Assembly (NCBI GenBank): GCA_039184335.1
Contig: JBCDBD010000009.1
Span: 1 to 64,000 of the forward strand
Direction of reading: 5' to 3'
Origin: JBCDBD01 sp039184335
GTDB taxonomy: Bacteria; Bacteroidota; Bacteroidia; Flavobacteriales; Flavobacteriaceae
Length of the DNA stretch: 64,000 nucleotides
In this document: piece by piece, positions 47,470-56,633 of the stretch
Layout: each line of letters opens with the position of its first letter
How positions within the stretch are numbered: position 1 is the stretch's first letter
Made by a program: the position numbers and the translations under genes
Notes under the pieces: generated by a model
What the model saw: the letters and a program-made list of their open reading frames with translations, nothing else
Told to the model about the DNA's origin: nothing
Database searches by the model: none

Positions 47470-47545
47470 TCGAGCGCAGTCGAGATGCAGTTTGAGTTTC
47501 CAAGCCTTTGGATGTAAAGAGGTCTCGACTGCGCTCGACCTGACA
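47470..47545. repeat. Inverted repeat pair downstream of the GIY-YIG gene
   Basis: TCGAGCGCAGTCGAGA (47470-47485) pairs perfectly with TCTCGACTGCGCTCGA (47523-47538) across a 37-base loop. Both arms are next to GCAGTTTG or its complement, so the two arms are copies of one unit placed head to head. The structure could form a 16-bp stem and act as a terminator-like hairpin after the nuclease gene. Confidence 0.85.
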
Positions 47546-47607
47546 AACTGCAACTTTGAAGATTTCAAATATTAAGAAATCAGCTACATTTAGTGGTAAA
47601 TCTTGTT

Positions 47608-48379
47608 ATGGTGGTAAAATTTGTTGAATCGACCTATGATTCTTTTAAGGATAAGCTCAAGAATCCATTTTATGGAACTCTTTTTATTGTTTGGATAATC
47701 CGAAACCGTGAGTTCATTTACAATGTATTTTTCGATCCGGATTGTACATCAAATCAACGTCTTGAGATTATCCGAAATCAGTTTTTGAGCTGGAATTCTA
47801 TTATAGGTTTTGTAGTAACAATCCTAATTAGCTTAGGCTTAATGATTTTAATCTATGCTTCACTAAATCTATCAAGATTCATAGTTGAATTTTCTAAATG
47901 GAAATTGAAGTCTCGAATCCAAAAAATGTTTAGCAAAACAAGTATTGTGCCTAGGGAAGACTATCTGGTAATGGAAAGGGAGAGGGATTACTTTCAAAAA
48001 GAAAATTTCAGATGAAAGAGACGAAGGAACTAAGCTTCAAAAAGAGCTTGAAGAGCTGAAAATAACGGAACCAAAATCAACTAATGGAATTAGTAAATCT
48101 AATGAGGAATTACGGAGACAATTTTCAAACTGAAAATCCGATAATGAAGAATACTTAAAAGACTTTAAAAATATTATTGGATGGATAAATGATAGGGACA
48201 CTTTACCGAAAATTAAAGAAAAAGCCAGTCCAGGTTCAATACATGAATTTCTTTTAAAAAATAATATAAAGGCAAATCTGTTAGAAAAAACTTGGTTCTA
48301 TAAGTTCACTCCACTTGGGGTTACAGATGAAAAATTACTATTTAGACCATCTTGTCAACGACAAATTTTACAACAATGA
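47608..48379 (+). pseudogene. Broken gene for a two-helix membrane protein with coiled coil
   Basis: The first frame (47608-48015) encodes an N-terminal part with NPFYGTLFIVWIIRNREF and a second transmembrane helix, IIGFVVTILISLGLMILIYA. It then reads into a stop at 48013. One extra base in the A-rich run near 47996-48005 would explain this. The +1 frame continues at once with a charged coiled coil (SDERDEGTKLQKELEELK) and runs to a TGA at 48377. Only one further internal stop, TGA at 48131-48133, interrupts it. Two independent lesions suggest a decaying gene, not a sequencing error. The family is a hypothetical membrane protein known to me only by its WIIRN-type motif. Confidence 0.7.
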
Positions 48380-48393
48380 AATCAACCAATAAG

Positions 48394-49935
48394 CTACAAC
48401 GGAATGTTCCCATGCTTTTTCCAAGGCGTTTCCACCTCTTTATTTTCCAACATAGCAAAGGTCTTCAACAATTTTCTCCGCGTATTTTCAGGTAAAATGA
48501 CCTCATCAATAAAGCCACGCCGTGCTGCGCGATATGGATTGGCAAACTTATCGGCATACTCCTGTTCCTTCTCCTTCAGCTTGGTTGCAGGGTCATCGGC
48601 AGCAGCAATTTCCCTTCTGAAGATAATTTCACTGGCCCCCTTGGCACCCATCACCGCAATTTCAGCAGTAGGCCAAGCATAGTTAAAGTCGGCCCCGATA
48701 TGTTTGGAATTCATTACGTCATAGGCACCACCATACGCCTTTCTGGTAATGACCGTTACCCTTGGCACCGTGGCTTCGCTTAATGCGTATAATAATTTCG
48801 CTCCATTCATGATAATCGCGTTCCACTCTTGATCGGTACCTGGCAAAAAACCCGGCACATCCACTAAAACTAAAAGGGGAATATTGAAGGCATCACAAAA
48901 TCGGGTAAATCGCGCCCCTTTAATGGAACTGTCCACATCTAGAACTCCCGCCAAAACCATCGGTTGATTGGCCACTATTCCAATACTCCGGCCTCCCAAT
49001 CGGGCAAAACCTACAACAATGTTTTCCGCATAGTCCTTATGTATTTCATAAAAGGAATCCGCATCAATGATACCATCGATGATCTCACGTATATCATAGG
49101 GTTTATTGGAATTATCGGGAACAATGCCTTTTAGTTCTTCCCGAATCTCATCACCCAATTCATAGGCATGCATTTTTGGGATCTCTTGATTGTTCTGGGG
49201 TAAGTAATCCAACAATCGCTTCAAATCTTCCAAACAGGCCGCATCATTGGCAGATGTCTTATGGGCTACCCCTGACTTTGAGGCATGCGTACTTGCTCCT
49301 CCCAATTCTTCTGAAGTCACTTCTTCGTTGGTCACCGTTTTGACCACATTGGGTCCCGTCACAAACATATAGCTGGTCTGTTCTACCATCAATATAAAAT
49401 CTGTCATTGCGGGAGAATACACCGCCCCCCCAGCGCATGGCCCCATAATTGCGGATAATTGTGGAATCACTCCTGAAGCCTGAACATTACGATAGAAAAT
49501 ATCGGCATACCCCCCTAAGCTTTTTACCCCTTCTTGAATTCGGGCTCCACCAGAATCATTCAAGCCTATTACCGGGGCCCCCACTTTTATGGCCAAATCC
49601 ATTACCTTACAGATTTTCTCGGCATGGGTTTCTGACAACGCGCCACCGAAAACCGTAAAATCTTGGGCATATACATAAACCAAACGCCCATTGACAGTCC
49701 CATAACCTGTTACTACTCCATCGCCGAAATAGATTTCTTTTTCCATACCAAAATCGGTAGTGCGGTGGGTGACCAAAATCCCCATTTCTTCAAAAGAACC
49801 CTCATCCAATAAATAATTGATTCGTTCCCTTGCGGTCAACTTCTTTTTGGCATGTTGCTTCTCAATACGTTTTTCACCTCCACCCAAATGGGCTTCAGCA
49901 ATTTTATCGGTCAATCTTTTGGTTTTTTCATCCAT
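48394..49935 (-). CDS. pccB: Propionyl-/acyl-CoA carboxylase beta subunit (carboxyltransferase)
   Basis: A 513-residue carboxyltransferase that moves CO2 from carboxybiotin to propionyl-CoA, giving methylmalonyl-CoA. Motifs include RERINYLLDEGSFEE, LNDSGGARIQEGVKSLGGYADIF, GPCAGGAVYSPAMTDF and VDVPGFLPGTDQEW, followed by RKAYGGAYDVMNSKH. The length is standard. It is the last gene of a three-gene unit after the carrier and the biotin carboxylase, seven bases behind the latter. The methylmalonyl-CoA mutase genes at 53-56.5 kb support propionyl-CoA as the substrate. Confidence 0.93.
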   Translation of the reverse strand: MDEKTKRLTDKIAEAHLGGGEKRIEKQHAKKKLTARERINYLLDEGSFEEMGILVTHRTTDFGMEKEIYFGDGVVTGYGTVNGRLVYVYAQDFTVFGGALSETHAEKICKVMDLAIKVGAPVIGLNDSGGARIQEGVKSLGGYADIFYRNVQASGVIPQLSAIMGPCAGGAVYSPAMTDFILMVEQTSYMFVTGPNVVKTVTNEEVTSEELGGASTHASKSGVAHKTSANDAACLEDLKRLLDYLPQNNQEIPKMHAYELGDEIREELKGIVPDNSNKPYDIREIIDGIIDADSFYEIHKDYAENIVVGFARLGGRSIGIVANQPMVLAGVLDVDSSIKGARFTRFCDAFNIPLLVLVDVPGFLPGTDQEWNAIIMNGAKLLYALSEATVPRVTVITRKAYGGAYDVMNSKHIGADFNYAWPTAEIAVMGAKGASEIIFRREIAAADDPATKLKEKEQEYADKFANPYRAARRGFIDEVILPENTRRKLLKTFAMLENKEVETPWKKHGNIPL

Positions 49936-49942
49936 ACCAAGT

Positions 49943-51385
49943 TCAATTTGAGGGCAATCGTAATTTTTTTTGGTCTTCGAGATATTTTTTTAGGGTCACC
50001 ATGGCAGCAATTTTGGCTTCTTCTTCAGATTTTGACCGAATGGCTTCGGGGGAGTAATGGTCTTTGACAAAATGGGTGTCAAAGTCACCGCTTCGGAAAG
50101 CTTCATGCGCAAAGACAAAGGTGCCAAATGGTAGTGTGGTATCCACACCTACAATTTCATATTTCGTGATGGCTTCGAGAATCAGTTCAATGGATTCTTC
50201 CCTAGTCTTTCCCCAGGTAATCAATTTGGCCAACATGGGGTCGTAATAAATGGGAATGTCCATTCCCTCTTCAAAGCCATTGTCCACCCGTATTCCATCA
50301 CCCTGGGGCAATCGGTACCTTTCCAATCGTCCCACACTTGGCAAAAAATCATTCAAGGGGTCTTCAGCATACACTCGAAGTTCCATCGCATGGCCATTGA
50401 TTTTAAGGTCTTCTTGTTTTAGGGGCAACGCTTCTCCCCTGGCCACTCTAATCTGTAGTTCAACCAAGTCTACCCCTGCAATAAGTTCCGTGACCGGATG
50501 TTCTACTTGCAAACGGGTATTCATTTCCAAAAAATAAAAGTTGTGGTCGGCATCCATCAAAAATTCGACCGTTCCTGCCCCCACATAGTCACAGGCTTTG
50601 GCCACCTTTGTGGCAGCGATGCCCATTTTGTTTCTGAGCCCTGGGGTCAAGATAGCAGATGGTGCCTCTTCCACCACCTTTTGGTGTCGTCTTTGAATAC
50701 TGCATTCACGTTCAAAAAAATGGAGGATGTTACCATGGGTATCGGCCATCACTTGAATTTCAATATGGCGTGGTGAGGTGACATACTTCTCGATAAAAAC
50801 CGATCCATCACCAAATGCAGAAGTTGCTTCACTTATGGCCCGTTGCATTTGCGATTCCAAATCCGCTTCACGGTCCACAATACGCATTCCCTTGCCCCCT
50901 CCCCCAGCAGATGCCTTGATCAATACTGGGAAACCAATTTCATTGGCAATCCCACGTGCTTTTTTCATATCTGTAATGGCCTCATCAATACCGGGAACCA
51001 TGGGGATATCATATTTTTTGACGGCTTCTTTGGCCGCCAATTTACTACCCATGATGCGAATGGCCTTTGATTTAGGCCCGATAAAGACCATATCTTGCTT
51101 TTCGACCGCTTCGGCAAAAGCTGCATTTTCGCTTAGAAACCCATAACCTGGATGTATACCGTCAACGTTTAACGCTTTGGCCGCCTCAATAATTTTGCCG
51201 CCCATCAGGTACGATCGGTTCGAAGGTGGAGGGCCAATACAGATGGCCTCATCTGCAAATTTCACATGTGGCGCATCACGATCTGCTTCAGAAAAAACCG
51301 CAACAGTACTGATTCCCATTTTTTTGGCCGTACGCATTACCCGAAGGGCAATCTCACCACGGTTGGCTATCAATATTTTTTTCAT
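49943..51385 (-). CDS. accC: Biotin carboxylase subunit of acyl-CoA carboxylase
   Basis: A 480-residue ATP-grasp enzyme that carboxylates biotin with bicarbonate and ATP. It has KKILIANRGEIALRVMRTAK, then GYGFLSENAAFAEA, the glycine-rich ATP loop KASAGGGGKGMRIV, the catalytic HIEIQVMADTHGNILHFFER and EMNTRLQVEHPVTE. The C-terminal biotin-carboxylase domain is complete. It is separated from the carrier gene by 11 bases. The same name is used for the acetyl-CoA enzyme, but the operon partners point to a propionyl-CoA carboxylase. Confidence 0.93.
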   Translation of the reverse strand: MKKILIANRGEIALRVMRTAKKMGISTVAVFSEADRDAPHVKFADEAICIGPPPSNRSYLMGGKIIEAAKALNVDGIHPGYGFLSENAAFAEAVEKQDMVFIGPKSKAIRIMGSKLAAKEAVKKYDIPMVPGIDEAITDMKKARGIANEIGFPVLIKASAGGGGKGMRIVDREADLESQMQRAISEATSAFGDGSVFIEKYVTSPRHIEIQVMADTHGNILHFFERECSIQRRHQKVVEEAPSAILTPGLRNKMGIAATKVAKACDYVGAGTVEFLMDADHNFYFLEMNTRLQVEHPVTELIAGVDLVELQIRVARGEALPLKQEDLKINGHAMELRVYAEDPLNDFLPSVGRLERYRLPQGDGIRVDNGFEEGMDIPIYYDPMLAKLITWGKTREESIELILEAITKYEIVGVDTTLPFGTFVFAHEAFRSGDFDTHFVKDHYSPEAIRSKSEEEAKIAAMVTLKKYLEDQKKLRLPSN

Positions 51386-51396
51386 AGTATCACGAC

Positions 51397-51882
51397 TTAT
51401 TCAAATTCGACCAGCACATGCTTCTTTTCAACGGCAGCACCCTTTTTAACCTTTATCGATTTGATGATACCATTTCTTGGAGAAGTAATCATGTTTTCCA
51501 TTTTCATGGCCTCGAGTATCAGCAGGGAATCGTTCACGGTCACTTCCTGACCTTCTTGAACCAAAATATCCAGGATAAGTCCTGGCATAGGTGCCGCAAT
51601 TTCACCAATATTTTTGTCATCGTTTGACGAAAATCCCATTTCATCGATCAAAATATCCAAGGGGTTTGAAATGCGGACACCATTTTCGCTGTTGTTGATC
51701 TTTACCACATAGTGTTTTTGGTCAAAACCTGATGTAATAAATTCGATATGGTATGATTTGCCATGGTACAACAAGTGATAGGTATCCGTTCCTGTTTTGA
51801 GCATATCAAGCCCTGAAACCATCTCCCTGGAAAGTTCAAAATCGTGTGATTCGTTGATTTTTAACCGGTACGTGTTTTCCAT
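51397..51882 (-). CDS. Biotin carboxyl carrier protein of acyl-CoA carboxylase
   Basis: A 161-residue carrier. The C-terminal biotinyl domain (about residues 90-161) has APMPGLILDILVQEGQEV and the biotinylation site ILEAMKMENMI with Lys127. The N-terminal 85 residues form a beta-rich domain as in oxaloacetate decarboxylase/PCC alpha carriers. It is the first gene of the carboxylase unit and is read from the promoter at 51940-51968. Confidence 0.92.
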   Translation of the reverse strand: MENTYRLKINESHDFELSREMVSGLDMLKTGTDTYHLLYHGKSYHIEFITSGFDQKHYVVKINNSENGVRISNPLDILIDEMGFSSNDDKNIGEIAAPMPGLILDILVQEGQEVTVNDSLLILEAMKMENMITSPRNGIIKSIKVKKGAAVEKKHVLVEFE

Positions 51883-51939
51883 AATTTAGGTTTCATGTGT
51901 CACCCATTCAAGTTAAGGCTTTCCATTCAAATTCTTCAC

Positions 51940-51968
51940 CAAAACTAGGGCAAATGAGTTCATGGCAA
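51940..51968 (-). promoter_or_regulatory. Promoter of the carboxylase operon
   Basis: On the minus strand, TTG (51966-51968) is followed after 18 bases by TAGTTTTG (51940-51947), a full match to the Bacteroidota -33/-7 promoter pattern. The leader before the carrier ATG at 51882 would be about 50 bases. Confidence 0.7.
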
Positions 51969-52083
51969 TATGAAGTTTGTCATTTTTTAAAATAGAAATT
52001 GTGGCTAACTATGCAAGTACAAGAGCTTCGTACAAGCAAAATGAATCATGTCAAATGCTTACTTTTGGATCAAAATCATTTTC

Positions 52084-52692
52084 ATGCTCATAATTGGAAT
52101 TGCAGGTGGCACTGGCTGCGGAAAAACCACAGTGGTCAACCAAATAGTCAATGAACTGCCAAAAGATGAAGTGGGTGTCATCTCACAAGATTCCTACTAT
52201 AATGACCTTTCACACCTGACCAAGGACGAACGGGGCCAAATCAACTTTGACCATCCACATTCCATAGACTTCGATCTTCTCATTTTCCATCTAAAGCAAT
52301 TGAGAGAAGGAAAAAGCATCCAAAAGCCAGTGTACTCCTTTGTGGAAGAGAACCGTTTGGGGAAGACAGAACTGACCGAGCCTAGAAAGGTAATGATCGT
52401 TGAGGGCATTCTGGTTCTGAGCAGCCCAAAATTACGTGAGATGTTCGATATAAAGATATACGTGCACGCTGATTCTGATGAGCGCCTAATACGGCGGCTA
52501 CAGCGCGACACCAAGGAAAGGGGCCATGATCTGGAAAAAGTACTGCACCGCTACCAAACGGCTGTCAAACCCATGCATAACCAATTTATTGAACCCTCAA
52601 AAGAATTTGCCGATATTATCATCCCCAATAACCATTACAATACCGTCGCCATAGACATTGTACGTACCATTATCAACAATAAGCTAGGATAA
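52084..52692 (+). CDS. udk: Uridine kinase
   Basis: A 202-residue P-loop kinase that phosphorylates uridine and cytidine in pyrimidine salvage. It begins MLIIGIAGGTGCGKTTVVNQ with Walker A at residues 8-16. It also has the DSYYNDLSHL loop, FDHPHSIDFDLL, VIVEGILVLSSPKLR and the lid RLIRRLQRDTKERGH. The start at 52084 fits the family; an upstream ATG at 52048 adds 12 residues that do not. It is the first gene of the unit that continues with divIC and the mutase genes. Confidence 0.93.
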   Translation: MLIIGIAGGTGCGKTTVVNQIVNELPKDEVGVISQDSYYNDLSHLTKDERGQINFDHPHSIDFDLLIFHLKQLREGKSIQKPVYSFVEENRLGKTELTEPRKVMIVEGILVLSSPKLREMFDIKIYVHADSDERLIRRLQRDTKERGHDLEKVLHRYQTAVKPMHNQFIEPSKEFADIIIPNNHYNTVAIDIVRTIINNKLG

Positions 52693-52694
52693 AC

Positions 52695-53030
52695 GTGGGA
52701 TTCAAAAAGTTAAAGGAAAGGAAATGGATCAAGGTACTGACAAACATGTATGTATTGGTATTGACCATTTTTGTCGTTTGGATGGCATTTTTCGACACTA
52801 ATTCACTTTTGATCCACTTAGAACTGAAACGGGAAATCGATACGTTGCAAAAACAGAAAGAATTTTTGGAAGGGGAAATAAAAAAAGACAAAAAGACCTT
52901 GAAAGAGCTTTCTGATAAAAATGCCCTCGAAAAATTTGCCCGAGAACAATACTATATGAAAAAGGAAAATGAAGAGATCTTCTTGATTGAATATGAAGAC
53001 AGCATAAAGCAGAAGCGCGATGACGAATAG
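52695..53030 (+). CDS. FtsB/DivIC-type septum formation protein
   Basis: A 111-residue single-pass membrane protein: a short basic N-terminus, one transmembrane helix (about residues 17-35, YVLVLTIFVVWMAFF), then a coiled coil (LKREIDTLQKQKEFLEGEIKK) and the FAREQYYMKKENEEIFLIEYE end typical of the family. It acts in the divisome with FtsL and FtsQ. The start is GTG at 52695, two bases after udk, and the end overlaps mutA by 11 bases. Confidence 0.88.
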   Translation: MGFKKLKERKWIKVLTNMYVLVLTIFVVWMAFFDTNSLLIHLELKREIDTLQKQKEFLEGEIKKDKKTLKELSDKNALEKFAREQYYMKKENEEIFLIEYEDSIKQKRDDE

Positions 53031-54417
53031 CAATCTTTTTGAAGAGTTTTCAGCAGTTACCAGTAAACAGTGGAAACAAAAAATACAATACGACCTAAAA
53101 GGTGCTGATTACAATGATGCCTTGGTCTGGGAATCCCTAGAGGGCATACGGGTGAAACCTTTTTACCATGCTGGGGATGTCACAAAAAACATTTCCTTTA
53201 GACTGCCCCAAGACCATCATTGGCAAATAGGGCAAGCCCTTTATGCCCAAAACGCCGGCTTGACCAACCAAAAGGCCCTGGATGCCATTCATAAGGGGGC
53301 TACAAGCCTAATGATTGAAATTCCTGAAAGTGATATCGATTGGGGCATACTCTTTAGGGATGTCCCCTTGGAAAAGATACCGGTCCATTTGCACTTTAAG
53401 TTTCTTGAGGCCAATGCCATCAAAAGGCTGTTAGATCAAATAGGCAGTGGCACTGCGCAACTATTCTTGAATATTGATAGTATCGGACATCTTGCCAGTT
53501 CAGGAAATTGGCACATGAATTTAGACAAAGACCATAAGGTTTTGCAAGCCATCACCACCCTATGCGAAAACCATAACACCAACATTACGGTACTGGGAGT
53601 GGATATCGCCTGGCACCAAAATGCTGGGGCCAATATGGTACAGCAATTGGCCTACGCCCTGGCCCATGCCAATGAATATTTGAACCATTTTCAGCATAGT
53701 ATGGCAAATAGCGGTACCAAGGCGCCAATTGCCATAAAGGTTGCAGTCGGTAGCAACTATTTTTTTGAAATTGCAAAAATAAGGGCCCTACGCTGGTTGT
53801 GGTGCAGCTTGGCCGACAGGTATGGCATTATGGCCCACTGCCATATTTTGGCCATTCCGTCAACACGGAACAAGACCCTGTACGACTACAATGTCAATAT
53901 GTTGCGTACCACTTCTGAATGTATGTCGGCCATTCTCGGTGGGGCCGACACGATATGCAACTTACCTTACGATGCCATCTATCACAAAGCAAATGAATTT
54001 GGGGATCGTATCGCAAGAAACCAATTGCTCTTACTAAAAGAAGAAAGTTATTTCAATGAAGCTTTCAAAGCCTCTGAAGGAGCATATTATATCGAATCGC
54101 TTACCCAACAAATGGCGCAAAAAGCCCTGGCACTCTTCAAGCAGATCGAAACCGGTGGTGGATTTCTTTCCCAATTAAAAAAAGGGGGCATTCAAAAGAA
54201 GATCAAAGAAAGTGCAGCAAAAGAACAACACCTGTTTGACACGGGGCAATTGGTACTCTTGGGCACCAACAAGTTTCAAAACGATAACGACCGGATGAAG
54301 CATGAACTTCAACTATACCCCTTTGTCAAAACATCAAAAAGAAAGACCTTGGTCGAGCCCATCATTCCAAGGAGGCTTTCAGAGAAATTGGAGCAAAAAA
54401 GGCTGGATGATGAGTAG
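53020..54417 (+). CDS. mutA: Methylmalonyl-CoA mutase small subunit
   Basis: A 465-residue non-catalytic partner of MutB. It keeps the mutase TIM-barrel pattern (WESLEGIRVKPFYHAGD, KIRALRWLWCSLADRYG, RIARNQLLLLKEESYF) but has neither the coenzyme-binding active-site set nor a B12 domain, so it is about 150 residues shorter than actinobacterial MutA. This short form is usual in flavobacteria. The ATG lies in the end of divIC, and its end overlaps mutB. Confidence 0.9.
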   Translation: MTNSNLFEEFSAVTSKQWKQKIQYDLKGADYNDALVWESLEGIRVKPFYHAGDVTKNISFRLPQDHHWQIGQALYAQNAGLTNQKALDAIHKGATSLMIEIPESDIDWGILFRDVPLEKIPVHLHFKFLEANAIKRLLDQIGSGTAQLFLNIDSIGHLASSGNWHMNLDKDHKVLQAITTLCENHNTNITVLGVDIAWHQNAGANMVQQLAYALAHANEYLNHFQHSMANSGTKAPIAIKVAVGSNYFFEIAKIRALRWLWCSLADRYGIMAHCHILAIPSTRNKTLYDYNVNMLRTTSECMSAILGGADTICNLPYDAIYHKANEFGDRIARNQLLLLKEESYFNEAFKASEGAYYIESLTQQMAQKALALFKQIETGGGFLSQLKKGGIQKKIKESAAKEQHLFDTGQLVLLGTNKFQNDNDRMKHELQLYPFVKTSKRKTLVEPIIPRRLSEKLEQKRLDDE

Positions 54418-56485
54418 AAAAAACATACAGGACCTAGAGCTGCTAAACCCCGAAACAATACAAAAAAAGGACGTTGAAAAGTACGACCACTCTGATTTTG
54501 CGGCCGGTATTCCGCCCTTTCTCCGGGGCCCCTATAGCACCATGTACGTCAGAAGGCCCTGGACGATACGTCAGTATGCGGGCTTTTCAACAGCAGAAGA
54601 AAGCAATGCGTTTTACAAAAGAAACCTGGCGGCAGGGCAAAAAGGCCTTTCCATCGCATTTGACCTGCCCACGCACCGGGGATACGATAGCGACAATGAA
54701 CGTGTGGTCGGCGATGTCGGTAAAGCAGGTGTTGCAATAGACACGGTCGCCGATATGAAAATTCTTTTTGAGGGTATCCCTTTGGATAAAATGTCGGTGT
54801 CGATGACCATGAATGGGGCGGTACTTCCCATTATGGCCTTCTACATAGTGGCGGCCTTGGAACAGGGGGTCAACTTAGAGCAGCTTTCAGGAACCATACA
54901 GAACGATATCTTAAAGGAATTTATGGTGCGAAATACCTATATCTATCCCCCTTCCCCATCTATGCAGATTGTTGCGGATATCTTTGAATTTGCAAGCGAA
55001 CACATGCCCAAGTTCAACAGTATCAGCATTTCGGGCTACCATATGCACGAGGCAGGCGCTCCCGCTGCCATGGAACTGGCCTACACACTGGCAGATGGGG
55101 TGGAATATATAAGAACTGGCCTTAAAACAGGGCTCAAAATCGATGGGTTTGCTCCCAGGCTATCCTTTTTTTGGGGCATCGGCATGAACCACTTTGCCGA
55201 AATCGCAAAAATGCGGGCAGGCCGTATGTTATGGGCAAAATTGGTCAAACAGTTTGGTCCGCAAAATGAAAAGTCACTGATGCTGCGTACCCATTCCCAA
55301 ACCAGTGGGTGGAGCCTCACCGAACAAGATCCGTTCAATAATGTGGCGCGAACGACCATTGAGGCCATGGCTGCCATATTTGGCGGTACCCAAAGTTTGC
55401 ATACCAATGCCCTTGATGAGGCGATAGCCCTGCCCACCGATTTTTCGGCACGAATTGCTAGAAACACCCAAATCTATCTGCAAGAGGAAACATATCTTAC
55501 CAAGACAGTCGACCCGTGGGCAGGCAGCTACCACGTGGAGTCATTGACCGCCCAAACAGCATATGAAGCATGGCAACTTATCAAAGAGGTTGAATCATTG
55601 GGGGGAATGACCAAGGCCATTGAAGCCGGTATCCCCAAAATGCGTATCGAAGAAGCGGCCGCAAAGAAACAGGCACGAATTGACAGTGGTCAAGAGGTAA
55701 TTGTAGGCGTGAACAAATATGTGCTGGAAAATGAAGATGATCTACACATTTTGGAGGTTGATAACCAAAAAGTGCGTGCGCAACAACTGGAGCGATTGGC
55801 ACAAATTCGCAATACTAGAAATGAGCGCGAAGTGCAAAAAGCACTGGAAGAGATCACTTCGGCGGCAAAAGCTAAAATGGAATCAAAAAAAGCAGGAAAT
55901 TTGTTAGCTTTAGCCATAACAGCAGCAAAAGCAAGGGCAACACTGGGCGAAATAAGTGATGCCCTTGAAAAGGCTTTTGGTCGATACCAAGCTAAAATTC
56001 AATCCATTACAGGTGTGTATTCAAAAGAGATCAAAAATGATTCCCGTTACCAAAAAGCGACCCAAATGGCCGATGTCTTTGCCGTACAAGAAGGTCGTCG
56101 CCCACGCATCATGATTGCCAAAATGGGACAAGATGGCCATGACAGGGGCGCCAAGGTAGTAGCCACAGGTTACGCCGACCTTGGGTTCGATGTTGACATC
56201 GGCCCTCTTTTTCAAACACCGGAAGAGGTTGCCAAACAGGCTGTGGAAAATGATGTACATGTTTTGGGCATCTCATCCCTTGCCGGTGGCCATAAAACAC
56301 TTGTCCCTGAAGTCATCAAGCAATTGGAGTTTTATGAAAGAGATGACATATTGGTAATCGTTGGTGGGGTCATTCCCAAACAAGACTATGCGCACTTGTA
56401 CGATTCAGGTGCGGTCGCCGTATTTGGTCCTGGCACCAAAATCAGTGATGCGGCCATTAAAATTCTTGAAATTCTGATGGCATAA
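54410..56485 (+). CDS. mutB: Methylmalonyl-CoA mutase large (catalytic) subunit
   Basis: The adenosylcobalamin-dependent enzyme that isomerises methylmalonyl-CoA to succinyl-CoA. It has 691 residues. The TIM barrel has RGPYSTMYVRRPWTIRQYAG, FDLPTHRGYDSDN, and YHMHEAGAPAAMELAYTLADG. The C-terminal B12-binding domain carries DGHDRG with His577, followed by GPLFQTPEE and GGVIPKQD. I chose ATG 54410; an adjacent ATG at 54407 is equally possible. A longer frame from 54302 lies inside mutA and does not fit. With the carboxylase operon it completes propionyl-CoA to succinyl-CoA conversion. Confidence 0.94.
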   Translation: MSRKNIQDLELLNPETIQKKDVEKYDHSDFAAGIPPFLRGPYSTMYVRRPWTIRQYAGFSTAEESNAFYKRNLAAGQKGLSIAFDLPTHRGYDSDNERVVGDVGKAGVAIDTVADMKILFEGIPLDKMSVSMTMNGAVLPIMAFYIVAALEQGVNLEQLSGTIQNDILKEFMVRNTYIYPPSPSMQIVADIFEFASEHMPKFNSISISGYHMHEAGAPAAMELAYTLADGVEYIRTGLKTGLKIDGFAPRLSFFWGIGMNHFAEIAKMRAGRMLWAKLVKQFGPQNEKSLMLRTHSQTSGWSLTEQDPFNNVARTTIEAMAAIFGGTQSLHTNALDEAIALPTDFSARIARNTQIYLQEETYLTKTVDPWAGSYHVESLTAQTAYEAWQLIKEVESLGGMTKAIEAGIPKMRIEEAAAKKQARIDSGQEVIVGVNKYVLENEDDLHILEVDNQKVRAQQLERLAQIRNTRNEREVQKALEEITSAAKAKMESKKAGNLLALAITAAKARATLGEISDALEKAFGRYQAKIQSITGVYSKEIKNDSRYQKATQMADVFAVQEGRRPRIMIAKMGQDGHDRGAKVVATGYADLGFDVDIGPLFQTPEEVAKQAVENDVHVLGISSLAGGHKTLVPEVIKQLEFYERDDILVIVGGVIPKQDYAHLYDSGAVAVFGPGTKISDAAIKILEILMA

Positions 56486-56633
56486 AATGTATTGGATTGC
56501 AGTTTAATTAGTTGATAGTTCAAACTTTAACTTTCTTTAACGCAGCTTACACCTGTTATTCACCTTGTGTTAACAAAATACATTTTTTAGCATTATAAAT
56601 AGTTGTATTTTTAGCACCTAACTTGCTGTTGAA

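Noticed and set aside
55531..55538. CCACGTGG, the core of a parS site, about 1.1 kb before parA
   Set aside because: Only the centre fits; the outer bases do not match a parS palindrome. The sequence encodes conserved residues of methylmalonyl-CoA mutase (YHVES).
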